IMG/VR virus record: IMGVR_UViG_3300031857_000005
Span: 124,001 to 188,000 of that record
Reading direction: 5' to 3' (one strand)
Length of the DNA: 64,000 bases
DNA from: a virus
Part shown: positions 8,205 through 16,273 of the stretch, in pieces
How positions within the stretch are numbered: position 1 is the first letter of the stretch
Layout: each line of letters opens with the position of its first letter
Program-made: the position numbers and the translations under genes
The notes under the pieces: model-generated
Seen by the model: only the letters and a program-made list of their open reading frames with translations
What the model was told of the DNA's origin: nothing
Databases searched by the model: none

Positions 8205-8384
8205 ATGGGATTATCAAGTAGAAAAAAATCAGGTAAACTTATTGCTGGCAGTACGATGATAGTACCTGGGCAACCTATTTTGAGTGCAAAAAAATTCGTT
8301 ATAACATTCTCAAATAAAAAAGGTTCTTTACCTGAGACATATAATGAACAATCAACAAGTTCAGGAACCACATCTAACAGTTAA
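8205..8384 (+). CDS. Small 59-residue protein between terminase and portal
   Basis: The ORF reads MGLSSRKKSGKLIAGSTMIV ... and ends in a Ser/Thr-rich tail, GTTSNS. It has a basic N-terminus, no membrane span and no recognised family. It fills an otherwise empty 258-nt gap between terL and portal, starts 13 nt after a TATTTAT motif, and has codon use like its neighbours. In T4 small head proteins also lie near this spot, but no homology is claimed. Confidence 0.65.
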   Translation: MGLSSRKKSGKLIAGSTMIVPGQPILSAKKFVITFSNKKGSLPETYNEQSTSSGTTSNS

Positions 8385-8417
8385 TTCTATACTTATAGAT
8401 AAAAGTGATTAAAATTA

Positions 8418-8425
8418 TATAAATA
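8418..8425 (+). promoter_or_regulatory. TATAAATA, T4-type late promoter match
   Basis: TATAAATA, the classic T4 late -10 box, lies 16 nt before the portal ATG. This unit has TATAAATA instead of the TATTTAT orientation seen elsewhere. Confidence 0.5.
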
Positions 8426-8441
8426 AAATTAAATAGTCAAT

Positions 8442-10268
8442 ATGGAACAAAATCAAAATAATCTAACTATTTGGCAAAGATTATCTCAAGCATTTGGTCC
8501 GAATTCTTTATTAGGTCAAGATTTACCAACATACAAACTTGATAAGACAGAGTTATTAAGAACTACAGATAAGAAAGAATACGAACTTGAAAAACTACAA
8601 ACTCAACAATCATTGTACCTATCAGGACAATGGGCAAAAATTGAGAATAATCTATATACACAAGCGATTTATTATGAACCAACAAGATTGGCTTCATTTT
8701 ATGATTATGAATCTATGGAATTTACACCTGAGATTTCTACCGCTTTGGATATCTATTCTGAGGAATCGACAACCGCAGATCAAAACGGGTATATACTCCA
8801 AATATATTCTGAATCAAAAAGAATAAAAGGAATATTAGCAGATTTGTTTAATAATGTATTGGATATTAATACCAATCTTGCAATGTGGACAAGAAACACT
8901 TGTAAGTATGGTGATAATTTTGTTTATCTAAAACTTGATCCTGAAAAAGGAATTGTTGGTTGTATGCAATTACCTAACATTGAAATCGAAAGATTGGAGC
9001 GAGGTATGGCAGCTAAATCAACAAATGCTGAAGTTGATCCCAAATCTAAAGGTTTAAGATTTCATTGGAAGGTTAAAGATATGGAATTTAATTCTTGGGA
9101 GGTTGCTCACTTTAGATTATTGGGTGACGATAGAAAACTTCCTTATGGAACATCTATGCTTGAGAAGGCAAGAAGAATTTGGAAACAGTTAATGTTGTCT
9201 GAAGATGCGATGTTAATATATAGAACATCAAGAGCACCTGAAAGAAGGGTGTTTAAAGTGTTTGTTGGAAACATGGACGATAAGGATGTTGAACCATATG
9301 TACAAAGGGTTGCAAATAAGTTTAAACGAGATCAAGTGGTTGACTCAAAAACAGGAAATGTTGATTTAAGATTTAACCAAATGGCGGTGGATCAAGATTA
9401 TTTTGTACCTGTTAGAGATGCTACACAAACAATGCCGATTGAGACATTACCAGGAGCTCAAAACTTATCTGAAATTGCGGATATTGAATATATCCAAAAG
9501 AAATTGGTAACCGCATTGAGAGTTCCAAAGGCATATTTAGGATTTGAAGAGGTAGTTGGTGACGGTAAAAATCTATCATTACAAGATATTCGTTTTGCAA
9601 GGACTATTAATAAAATTCAAAAAAGTATGATTGCAGAAATGAATAAAATTGCAATCATTCACTTGTTCTTATTAGGTTTTGAAGACGAGTTACAAAACTT
9701 TACATTAGGACTTACTAACCCATCAAAACAAGCCGATTTGTTAATGGTTGATGTATGGAAAGAAAAAGTTCTTTTATATAAAGATTTGGTTACTGAGATA
9801 CCAAACACAATTCAACCAACATCAGCAACTTGGGCTAAGAAACATATATTCGGTTTCTCTGATGAGGATATTAAATTAGATGTACAACAAATTAGATTAG
9901 AGAGAGCAGTTGCTGCCGAACTTACAAATACACCAACAATTATTACACATACAGGAATGTTTGATACTGTTGATAAATTATACAAAACTAAATCAGGATC
10001 AACTCAAACTGCAGGTGCGGCACCAGCAGAAGGAGGAGGGGAACCACCTATGGGTGGAGGAATGCCACCGATGGGTCCTGAGCCAGGTGGAGGAGCGGAA
10101 CCACCACTACCAGGAGGAGAAACATTACCTGAAAATAAAGAAAAAAATAATTTAAATATTTTATTAGAAAGTGATGATATTCATGGTGATTCGTACATTG
10201 ACTTAAGTAGAGCGAGAAATTCTTTAGGTTCAATTGAGGATGAATTGAGCAAATTGTTAAGAGATTGA
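8442..10268 (+). CDS. Portal vertex protein (T4 gp20-like)
   Basis: 608 residues. The dodecameric portal through which DNA enters and leaves the head and to which the terminase docks. T4-family hallmarks are visible: ASFYDYESMEFTPEISTALD near 85-105, the helical core with YRTSRAPERRVFKV near 260, and FVPVRDATQTMPIETLPG followed by the long stem helix region. The C-terminus adds a Gly/Pro/Ala-rich tail (about residues 525-560) and ends near GSIEDELSKLLRD. T4 gp20 is 524 residues, so the extra length is mostly that low-complexity tail. It is transcribed from its own TATAAATA element and followed by a further late motif. Confidence 0.95.
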   Translation: MEQNQNNLTIWQRLSQAFGPNSLLGQDLPTYKLDKTELLRTTDKKEYELEKLQTQQSLYLSGQWAKIENNLYTQAIYYEPTRLASFYDYESMEFTPEISTALDIYSEESTTADQNGYILQIYSESKRIKGILADLFNNVLDINTNLAMWTRNTCKYGDNFVYLKLDPEKGIVGCMQLPNIEIERLERGMAAKSTNAEVDPKSKGLRFHWKVKDMEFNSWEVAHFRLLGDDRKLPYGTSMLEKARRIWKQLMLSEDAMLIYRTSRAPERRVFKVFVGNMDDKDVEPYVQRVANKFKRDQVVDSKTGNVDLRFNQMAVDQDYFVPVRDATQTMPIETLPGAQNLSEIADIEYIQKKLVTALRVPKAYLGFEEVVGDGKNLSLQDIRFARTINKIQKSMIAEMNKIAIIHLFLLGFEDELQNFTLGLTNPSKQADLLMVDVWKEKVLLYKDLVTEIPNTIQPTSATWAKKHIFGFSDEDIKLDVQQIRLERAVAAELTNTPTIITHTGMFDTVDKLYKTKSGSTQTAGAAPAEGGGEPPMGGGMPPMGPEPGGGAEPPLPGGETLPENKEKNNLNILLESDDIHGDSYIDLSRARNSLGSIEDELSKLLRD

Positions 10269-10275
10269 TATTTAT
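10269..10275 (+). promoter_or_regulatory. TATTTAT/TATAAATA palindromic late motif
   Basis: GATATTTATAAATAAAA contains both orientations of the motif, beginning at the portal stop and ending 14 nt before the ATG at 10290. The same composite sequence precedes the minus-strand gene at 21021. Confidence 0.6.
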
Positions 10276-10289
10276 AAATAAAAAAGATT

Positions 10290-11006
10290 ATGAAATTTGG
10301 TTTATTAAAATCACAGATAGAAAATATATTGATTGAGTCATATAAGAACGAATCAATAAAAGATAATATGTTTATCTTTAAAGAGTTGGTACTTAAAAAC
10401 AAAAACATTAGTAGAATGTTTTATTTATATGACGAGTTAAATTCTAATAAAGGACTTAATGAGTCCATTGCTAGTGAATATATAAATCAAAGTATTATTG
10501 TTTATGAAAATTTAACCAATAAAATTAACCCTAACCAATTGAGAGAAATTCAATCGTGGGTGGGACACATACAATGTGAAAATAACTACACATTGGTGGA
10601 TGATTTGTTTTCTAACAATGTTACAAATTTAGAATCTAAAATTAAAAGTAAAAATACAATTTTAGAGAATCTAAAGAAAGAACCAAAAAAAGAAAAAGAG
10701 ATTATTAATGTCCCAATAAAAACTATGGTTAGTGTTGCAAACAAAACGGCATCAAACTATATTGAAAGTTTAAACGAATCAGATAAAACTGAACTGAAAA
10801 AACTTTTGTCATCTGATGATGAAACTATAAAGGAGTCTTACTTAATCCTTAAAGGAAAAGTAATTTCTAAATTAGAAAGACTACAAGAAAGCGAGCAAGA
10901 TAATGATGTAACTTCTAAAATAGACGAAACAATACAGAAAATTCAAAATGAATCTTTTGATAAGGTTGGTTATTTTAAGTTACAAAAATTGAATGAAAAT
11001 CTTTAA
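10290..11006 (+). CDS. Phage head-associated protein with targeting-like N-terminus
   Basis: 238 residues, mainly charged alpha-helix with a likely coiled coil. It begins MKFGLLKSQIENILIESYKN; L-I-E/S matches the gp21-type cleavage consensus, so this may be an internal core protein removed or trimmed during maturation. It lies where T4 carries small core genes (67/68) between portal and protease, but sequence identity with them is not claimed. The 3' end overlaps the convergent bS21 gene by 4 nt. Confidence 0.7.
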   Translation: MKFGLLKSQIENILIESYKNESIKDNMFIFKELVLKNKNISRMFYLYDELNSNKGLNESIASEYINQSIIVYENLTNKINPNQLREIQSWVGHIQCENNYTLVDDLFSNNVTNLESKIKSKNTILENLKKEPKKEKEIINVPIKTMVSVANKTASNYIESLNESDKTELKKLLSSDDETIKESYLILKGKVISKLERLQESEQDNDVTSKIDETIQKIQNESFDKVGYFKLQKLNENL

Positions 11007-11188
11007 TCGTTCATAAATTTTTGACGATAAATAGCTCTGTTCTTAATTTCTCGTTTTGAGATTGACTTCTTTTTAAATTCTTTTCTACCATTGAGTAGAG
11101 AATTTTGACGAGTCCTAATAACTTTACTTTTTAGTTCTTTAAGGGCTTTCTCTATATCCCCATTTTTATTCACTCTAACTATTAACAT
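11003..11188 (-). CDS. rpsU: Ribosomal protein bS21 homolog
   Basis: 61 residues beginning MLIVRVNKNGDIEKALKELK, the standard start of bS21 (beta strand, then helix), followed by a basic helical tail, RKEFKKKSISKREIKNRA, and ending FMND. bS21 sits on the 30S platform beside the 16S 3' end. In Flavobacterium ribosomes bS21 helps occlude the anti-Shine-Dalgarno sequence, so a phage copy exchanged into host ribosomes could alter start-site choice. The gene is antisense to the flanking head genes, lacks the TATTTAT motif upstream, and has no Shine-Dalgarno sequence in its AT leader, so it may be expressed early or by host polymerase. Phage-borne bS21 is known from other marine phages. Confidence 0.85.
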   Translation of the reverse strand: MLIVRVNKNGDIEKALKELKSKVIRTRQNSLLNGRKEFKKKSISKREIKNRAIYRQKFMND

Positions 11189-11279
11189 TATAATTTTTTA
11201 TTGGTTTATTGGTATTTGATATATATCACAAAAATACTTATTTTTTTGGAAAATAAACGCGATAGTATGAGAAACATCT

Positions 11280-11747
11280 ATGAAAAAAGGAAAAACCGCC
11301 AAAATTAATGGTTTTAGAACATCAAAGGTAGTCTATGGGACGGTAGACTCAAAAGAATTTAAATCACTTTATCTTAATTTACAAACTTGGGTGGAACCAA
11401 AAGAAGACTATGAGAATTGGGTAAGAATTACACAAAATATGTGCCGATCAATTAAACATTCAGTCTATGACAATATAGATAAATCATTATTTGATGATAA
11501 ATTTATTGTGGACATGGATTTAAGAACAAGTGGTTTACATATAAAGAAAAAATCATTCTTAAATCTTGAGATAAACTTATTTTTAATAGATGAGGTAGAT
11601 TTCAAGGACATGAAACTAAAAAGAAAATTAAAAAGTATTATTAAAGGAGTTTATGATGATGTATTAAATAAGAACGAACATTTTAAATTTTATTTGACAA
11701 AAAACGGGAATATAAAAAAACCAAAGGTAAAAATGGAGAAAGTTTAA
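11280..11747 (+). CDS. Phage protein, unknown function
   Basis: 155 residues, basic. Visible segments are WVEPKEDYENWVRITQNMC, DMDLRTSGLHIKKKSFLNLEINLFL and a Lys-rich C-terminus. No known motif. Its position between the portal region and the prohead protease, in the same direction, suggests a head-related role. There is no TATTTAT motif in the 90 nt upstream; a different AT-rich promoter or read-through may serve it. Confidence 0.65.
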   Translation: MKKGKTAKINGFRTSKVVYGTVDSKEFKSLYLNLQTWVEPKEDYENWVRITQNMCRSIKHSVYDNIDKSLFDDKFIVDMDLRTSGLHIKKKSFLNLEINLFLIDEVDFKDMKLKRKLKSIIKGVYDDVLNKNEHFKFYLTKNGNIKKPKVKMEKV

Positions 11748-11754
11748 TATTTAT
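11748..11754 (+). promoter_or_regulatory. TATTTAT late-promoter-like motif of the protease
   Basis: TATTTAT begins right after the upstream stop codon and ends 16 nt before the protease ATG at 11771. Confidence 0.6.
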
Positions 11755-11770
11755 ATAGAAAACTTTTGAT

Positions 11771-12499
11771 ATGAACCAAAACAGAATATTAGGACCGAAT
11801 GAAACCGGCAGAGGAATTCTTATTGAATACGATGCCGGTTATATTGATCCTTCAGACAAATATAATTCAGATATAATTAAAGAATCTAAAAACTTTTTAG
11901 ATCACTCAAAACCATTTGAGTTCTATGCGGTGTTACAAAAATACAATACCCCAAATAGAAATGGTAGAGTATATCCTGAGAAAGTATTAAAGCGTGAAGC
12001 AGAAAATTATAAGAAGATGATTGAGAAGGGAACTGCATTGTCAGAACTTAATCACCCTGAATCTTCATTAATTGATTTAGACAGAGTTTCCCATTTAATT
12101 ACTGAAGTATGGTGGGATGGACCTGTATTGTTAGGTAAGTTAAAATTATTAACAAGTCCAGGATTTCACGAAAGTGGTATCTGTTCTACTAAAGGAGATT
12201 TAGCGGCGAACTATTTAAGACAAGGAGTTACTTTAGGTATTTCTTCTCGTGGTGTTGGTTCACTTAAAAAAGTGGGAGAACAAAATGAGGTACAGGATGA
12301 TTTTGAATTAATTTGTTTTGACTTAGTATCATCACCATCTACTCCTGGTGCATATCTTTTCTTAGATAAAAACGACAGAATGAAGTTTGACGAGAATCTT
12401 GAGGAAGATAAAAAAATGGCAGTGGAAAGAAATGTTGGTAGTACGGGAAACAAATCACTTGACTTAATGAAGCGTTTATCCGATTATTTGGATAAATAA
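11771..12499 (+). CDS. Prohead core protease (T4 gp21-like)
   Basis: 242 residues, a Ser protease of the herpesvirus-assemblin-like fold used by T4 to mature the prohead. Recognisable landmarks are YNTPNRNGRVYP (59-69), the catalytic-His segment LNHPE with H95, and GISSRGVGS with the candidate nucleophile at S158 or S159; D184 in CFDLVSSPS is a possible third residue. T4 gp21 is 212 residues, so the length fits. Likely substrates are the capsid, scaffold and core proteins carrying (I/L)xE-small sites in this window. It is followed 6 nt later by a small gene. Confidence 0.93.
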   Translation: MNQNRILGPNETGRGILIEYDAGYIDPSDKYNSDIIKESKNFLDHSKPFEFYAVLQKYNTPNRNGRVYPEKVLKREAENYKKMIEKGTALSELNHPESSLIDLDRVSHLITEVWWDGPVLLGKLKLLTSPGFHESGICSTKGDLAANYLRQGVTLGISSRGVGSLKKVGEQNEVQDDFELICFDLVSSPSTPGAYLFLDKNDRMKFDENLEEDKKMAVERNVGSTGNKSLDLMKRLSDYLDK

Positions 12500-12505
12500 A
12501 AATTT

Positions 12506-12721
12506 ATGGAACAAGGAGAAAAATATTTTGTGGCAAAGATCACTTCTGATTTGTTAGATACAGAATCGGGTAAAGTTAAAAAAGTAAGAGAAGAAAAATT
12601 AGTTTTGGGATATTCCCCAACTGATGTGGAAGCTAAAGTTACTAAAGTATATGAAAACTATACAATGGATTGGAGAATCACTTCAATTACAGAGAGTAAA
12701 ATTGATGAAGTAATTGAATAA
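12506..12721 (+). CDS. DUF4494-like small protein
   Basis: 71 residues: YFVAKITSDLLDTESGKVKK, then EEKLVLGYSPTDVEAKVTKVYE and a final ITSITESKIDEVIE. The pattern resembles DUF4494, a Bacteroidetes family in which modified versions of this motif are common; this copy is shorter than the usual 150 or so residues. It lies 6 nt after the protease and before a terminator, so it is expressed with the protease. Function unknown. Confidence 0.65.
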   Translation: MEQGEKYFVAKITSDLLDTESGKVKKVREEKLVLGYSPTDVEAKVTKVYENYTMDWRITSITESKIDEVIE

Positions 12722-12741
12722 ATTACTAAAGATTAAATTAT

Positions 12742-12771
12742 AAGGATGGACAAATGTTCATCCTTTTTTTA
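12742..12771 (+). terminator. Rho-independent terminator
   Basis: AAGGATG pairs with CATCCTT around a short loop, with inner AC/GT pairing, followed by a T run. It separates the protease unit from the scaffold/capsid unit. Confidence 0.75.
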
Positions 12772-12835
12772 TGCTCAAAATTTAATTTTTTTTATCTAAA
12801 AATAGTATTAAACTGATTTTTTTGAAAATGTCAAG

Positions 12836-12842
12836 TATTTAT
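12836..12842 (+). promoter_or_regulatory. TATTTAT late-promoter-like motif of scaffold and capsid
   Basis: TATTTAT 22 nt before the scaffold ATG at 12865. No similar motif precedes the capsid gene, so scaffold and major capsid are probably one transcript. Confidence 0.6.
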
Positions 12843-12864
12843 CTGTAAAACTATTCAAAAAATA

Positions 12865-14265
12865 ATGAGCAAAAAAGAATCATTAGTAGAAGATACATTT
12901 ATCCAATTAAAGAATTTGGAGGATGTTATCGCGGAAAACGCACAAGGAATACTTGCATCAACAATGAAGCAAGAAATCAAAGAATTAGTAAAAGAATCTC
13001 TGAACGAACAAGAAGAGGAAGATGAGATTGATTTAGATGCTGAGGTTGATACCGACGCTGATAACGACGAAATGGAAATGGATATGGATTTCGACGATGA
13101 AGACATGGAAGTGAATACTGATATGGATTTCGACGATGAAGATATGGATATGGACATGGATGTCGAAGATGATACCATTGATTTAACAGGAGCCTCAGAT
13201 GAAGAAATTCTTCGTGTATTTAAGGCAATGGGAGATGAAGATGGAATCATTGTAAAAAAAGATGATGAAATGATACATTTATCTGATGATAATGAAGATG
13301 TAGAATACATCATCCAACTTGGAGAATCTGACGAAGACGAAATGGAATTGGACGAAATGTACGATGACGAAATGGATTTTGAAGACGAAGACGAAATGGG
13401 CTTTGAAGACGAAATGGATTTTGGAGACGAAGAAACTGAAGGAGTTATTTATGAGTTAGAACTTGACGACATGGGTAACGAAGAAGAAGAACTTGACATG
13501 GATGACATGGAATCTATTGAAGATGATTATTTCGACATGGAAGAAGAGTATGTTATGGAATCCTCAAAATTCAAATCTAAAGGAGTTGGAATGGGTAACG
13601 CATCAAAATTCAAATACGGTAAAAAACCTAACCAAGAAGGTGGTTTCGATGTTAAGAAAAAACAAGGAACTAGAGGTGTTGGAATGGGTAAAGCTAAATT
13701 TGAATATAAAGAGGAAGTTAACACTGGTAAAGAACCTAAAAAATCTACAACAATTAAAAAGGTAGAGACTAAAGAGGCTTCAAGAACATTAGGTTCAGGT
13801 AAAAGATTTGGTAGAAAAGGTTTAGACAAACCTAAAGCAGCACCAAGACATTTACGAGTTGAATCTACTGACGGTGAATTAAACTTACTTAGAGAAAAAA
13901 ATGAAGAGTATAGAAAGGCACTTAACCTTTTCAGAACAAAGTTAAATGAAGTTGCGGTATTCAATTCAAACTTAGCTTACGCTACGAGATTGTTTACAGA
14001 ACATTCTACAACTAAACAAGAAAAGATTAACATCTTAAGAAGATTTGACAGTGTAGATACTCTTAAAGAATCAAAAAATCTTTACAAATCTATTAAAAAC
14101 GAACTTTCAAACACAAGTACTACGGATAACACAATCACAGAATCAATTGAAAGAAATGTTGTTAAGACTCCATCAAGTGGATCGGCAGTAAATCTAATTG
14201 AATCTAAGACTTATGAAAATCCACAATTCTTGAGAATGAAAGATTTAATGGGAAAATTAAAATAA
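12865..14265 (+). CDS. Prohead core scaffold protein (gp22-like role)
   Basis: 466 residues. The N-terminal 45 residues are helical, followed by a very acidic stretch (about 50-230) of Asp/Met/Glu repeats such as MDMDFDDEDM. A Lys/Gly-rich middle with two GVGMG motifs follows, and then a helical C-terminus with KLNEVAVFNSNLAYATRLFTE and EKINILRRFD. The C-terminal pattern is typical of T4-like core scaffold proteins, and the gene sits directly before the major capsid gene as in T4. The acidic repeat is an unusual insertion. It is probably degraded by the protease during maturation. The function call rests on position and C-terminal pattern. Confidence 0.8.
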   Translation: MSKKESLVEDTFIQLKNLEDVIAENAQGILASTMKQEIKELVKESLNEQEEEDEIDLDAEVDTDADNDEMEMDMDFDDEDMEVNTDMDFDDEDMDMDMDVEDDTIDLTGASDEEILRVFKAMGDEDGIIVKKDDEMIHLSDDNEDVEYIIQLGESDEDEMELDEMYDDEMDFEDEDEMGFEDEMDFGDEETEGVIYELELDDMGNEEEELDMDDMESIEDDYFDMEEEYVMESSKFKSKGVGMGNASKFKYGKKPNQEGGFDVKKKQGTRGVGMGKAKFEYKEEVNTGKEPKKSTTIKKVETKEASRTLGSGKRFGRKGLDKPKAAPRHLRVESTDGELNLLREKNEEYRKALNLFRTKLNEVAVFNSNLAYATRLFTEHSTTKQEKINILRRFDSVDTLKESKNLYKSIKNELSNTSTTDNTITESIERNVVKTPSSGSAVNLIESKTYENPQFLRMKDLMGKLK

Positions 14266-14299
14266 AAATAAACTAAAAACAAATAAAAAACCAAAAAAA

Positions 14300-16177
14300 A
14301 TGGGAGCATTATTAGAATCAGGTCTTGTTGGTAATATTGGGTTAAAGCACCTTAAAGTTATCAAAGAAGATACTATTAACAAATGGGACAAATTAGGGTT
14401 CCTTGATGGACTTAAAGGACATCTAAAAGAAAATGTAGCACAGTTGTATGAAAACCAAGCTTCTTTCTTAATTAACGAAGCAACTTCTGAAGGTTCTAAC
14501 GGAGCGTTCGAAACAGTTGTTTTCCCTATCGTAAGAAGAGTTTTCTCTAAATTGTTGGCTAACGATATCGTATCAGTACAAGCAATGAACTTACCTATCG
14601 GTAAATTGTTCTACTTCGTACCTCGTATCCAAGGTTATGAAACAGGAACTGAACAAACTGCAGCAAATAACTATGTTGGTGGTGGTTCACACTACGCACC
14701 TGTAGGAGCACCTAATAACAACGGTGGATCAGTTGATTCATCAGTAATTGGAGCTGGATACCCTGACAATGCAAATGCATATAAGAAAAATCTTTATGAT
14801 TTATTCTACGAAGGTGCTGAAGGACAATTAGATCCTCCAGGATTGTTTGATTACTCAAAAGGAAAATGGTCAGCGGTAACTGCTGAAACTAGCGTACAAG
14901 CATGGAGTAATGGTGATTTGGATAATTATGTTTACTCATCAGGTTCTCAAGTAAGAAAAGTTATTGTTAAACTTTGTGGATGGAATCAAATTGAAGGTTA
15001 CGGAAAATTAATAGGTCCTGATGGAAATGAGGTTGATTCTGAAACTTTCCTTTCTGACTTAAGAATTTTTGCACCTAGAGGAAATGCTGCTTTAACAGGT
15101 ACAACACCTTGTAATGTTGTTTATAACGCTGAAGGTAATCCAAATTCACTATTGTTTAGAGTTGTTACTCAACAATATGGTAAAGGAATCGTTAAATATG
15201 GTTCTAACCGAGGAACTACATTCCCTGAAACAGGTAATGGTGGTTCTTACTACAACATCTGTGATGGTAATGGTTGTATCTATTTAGAAGTAGATTTATC
15301 TTGTCCAGCATGTGCTGACTGTGGTGACACTTCATTAGATGGTTACACAGGAACTACATTGACGGCTAACTTGGCGTCAGGTACTTCATTCTACGCGGCT
15401 TGGAGAACTTATGAGAACCTTGAGTTCCAAGATCAAATTGGTGAGGTTTCTTTTGATTTAGAATCTGTTACAGTTTCTGTATCTGAAAGAAAACTAAGAG
15501 CACAATGGTCACCTGAAATGGCTCAAGATGTTGCGGCATTCCACAATATCGATGCAGAGGCTGAATTGACAGCGTTGTTGTCAGAACAAGTAGCAGCTGA
15601 AATCGACCGTGAAATTCTTCGTGACTTGAGAAAAGGAGCGGCTTGGAATCTTCGTTGGGATTACAACGGATGGAGAAGAATCCAACAAACTACATCTTAC
15701 ACTCAGAAAGATTGGAACCAAACTTTGATTACTGCGATTAACCAATTGTCAGCACAAATCCACAAATCAACATTGAGAGGTGGGGCTAACTGGATCGTTG
15801 TATCTTCTGAGGTTTCTGCAATCTTCGATGATTTAGAATACTTCCACGTATCTAACGCATCTCCTGAGCAAGATCAGTATAACATGGGTATCGAAAGAGT
15901 TGGTACTTTAGCAGGACGTTACCAAGTGTATCGTGATCCTTACTTCCCACCAAACCAAGTTTTGATTGGACACAAAGGAACATCGTTACTTGACACAGGT
16001 TACATCTACGCACCGTATGTACCTCTACAATTGACACCTACAATGTACAATCCGTTCAACTTCACACCTATCAAAGGTATTATGACAAGATACGCTAAGA
16101 AAATGGTTAATAACCGTTTCTACGGTCGTATCACTGTTGATGGAGTTCGTACATTCGATTTAAGAGAATTGAGATAA
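14300..16177 (+). CDS. Major capsid protein (T4 gp23-like)
   Basis: 625 residues against 521 in T4. The N-terminus shows the usual helix KWDKLGFLDGLKGHLKENVA and QLYENQASFLINE/ATSEG; the L-I-N-E/A junction (E60/A61) matches the gp21 cleavage rule and the position of the T4 cut (E65). The HK97-fold shell segments follow, including a region around FPIVRRVFSKLLANDIVSVQ and the C-terminal NRFYGRITVDGVRTFDLREL. A Gly/Asn-rich insertion around 115-370 includes a Cys cluster, CPACADCGD, probably a surface domain. A strong terminator follows the gene. Confidence 0.95.
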   Translation: MGALLESGLVGNIGLKHLKVIKEDTINKWDKLGFLDGLKGHLKENVAQLYENQASFLINEATSEGSNGAFETVVFPIVRRVFSKLLANDIVSVQAMNLPIGKLFYFVPRIQGYETGTEQTAANNYVGGGSHYAPVGAPNNNGGSVDSSVIGAGYPDNANAYKKNLYDLFYEGAEGQLDPPGLFDYSKGKWSAVTAETSVQAWSNGDLDNYVYSSGSQVRKVIVKLCGWNQIEGYGKLIGPDGNEVDSETFLSDLRIFAPRGNAALTGTTPCNVVYNAEGNPNSLLFRVVTQQYGKGIVKYGSNRGTTFPETGNGGSYYNICDGNGCIYLEVDLSCPACADCGDTSLDGYTGTTLTANLASGTSFYAAWRTYENLEFQDQIGEVSFDLESVTVSVSERKLRAQWSPEMAQDVAAFHNIDAEAELTALLSEQVAAEIDREILRDLRKGAAWNLRWDYNGWRRIQQTTSYTQKDWNQTLITAINQLSAQIHKSTLRGGANWIVVSSEVSAIFDDLEYFHVSNASPEQDQYNMGIERVGTLAGRYQVYRDPYFPPNQVLIGHKGTSLLDTGYIYAPYVPLQLTPTMYNPFNFTPIKGIMTRYAKKMVNNRFYGRITVDGVRTFDLRELR

Positions 16178-16199
16178 TCAATAACTTAAAATAATCCTC

Positions 16200-16229
16200 A
16201 AAGGAGACAAGAAATTGTCTCCTTTTTTT
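16200..16229 (+). terminator. Strong terminator after major capsid gene
   Basis: Perfect 11-bp stem AAAGGAGACAA / TTGTCTCCTTT closed by a GAAA tetraloop (16211-16214) and followed by T residues. It is the strongest hairpin in the window. Confidence 0.95.
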
Positions 16230-16254
16230 ATTTATGATAATTTATAATGAGTTA

Positions 16255-16261
16255 TATTTAT
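16255..16261 (+). promoter_or_regulatory. TATTTAT late-promoter-like motif of the secreted protein gene
   Basis: TATTTAT ends 12 nt before the ATG at 16274. The following leader, ATAAAAAAGATT, is nearly identical to that of the gene at 10290, which supports this start over the upstream ATG at 16247. Confidence 0.6.
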
Positions 16262-16273
16262 ATAAAAAAGATT

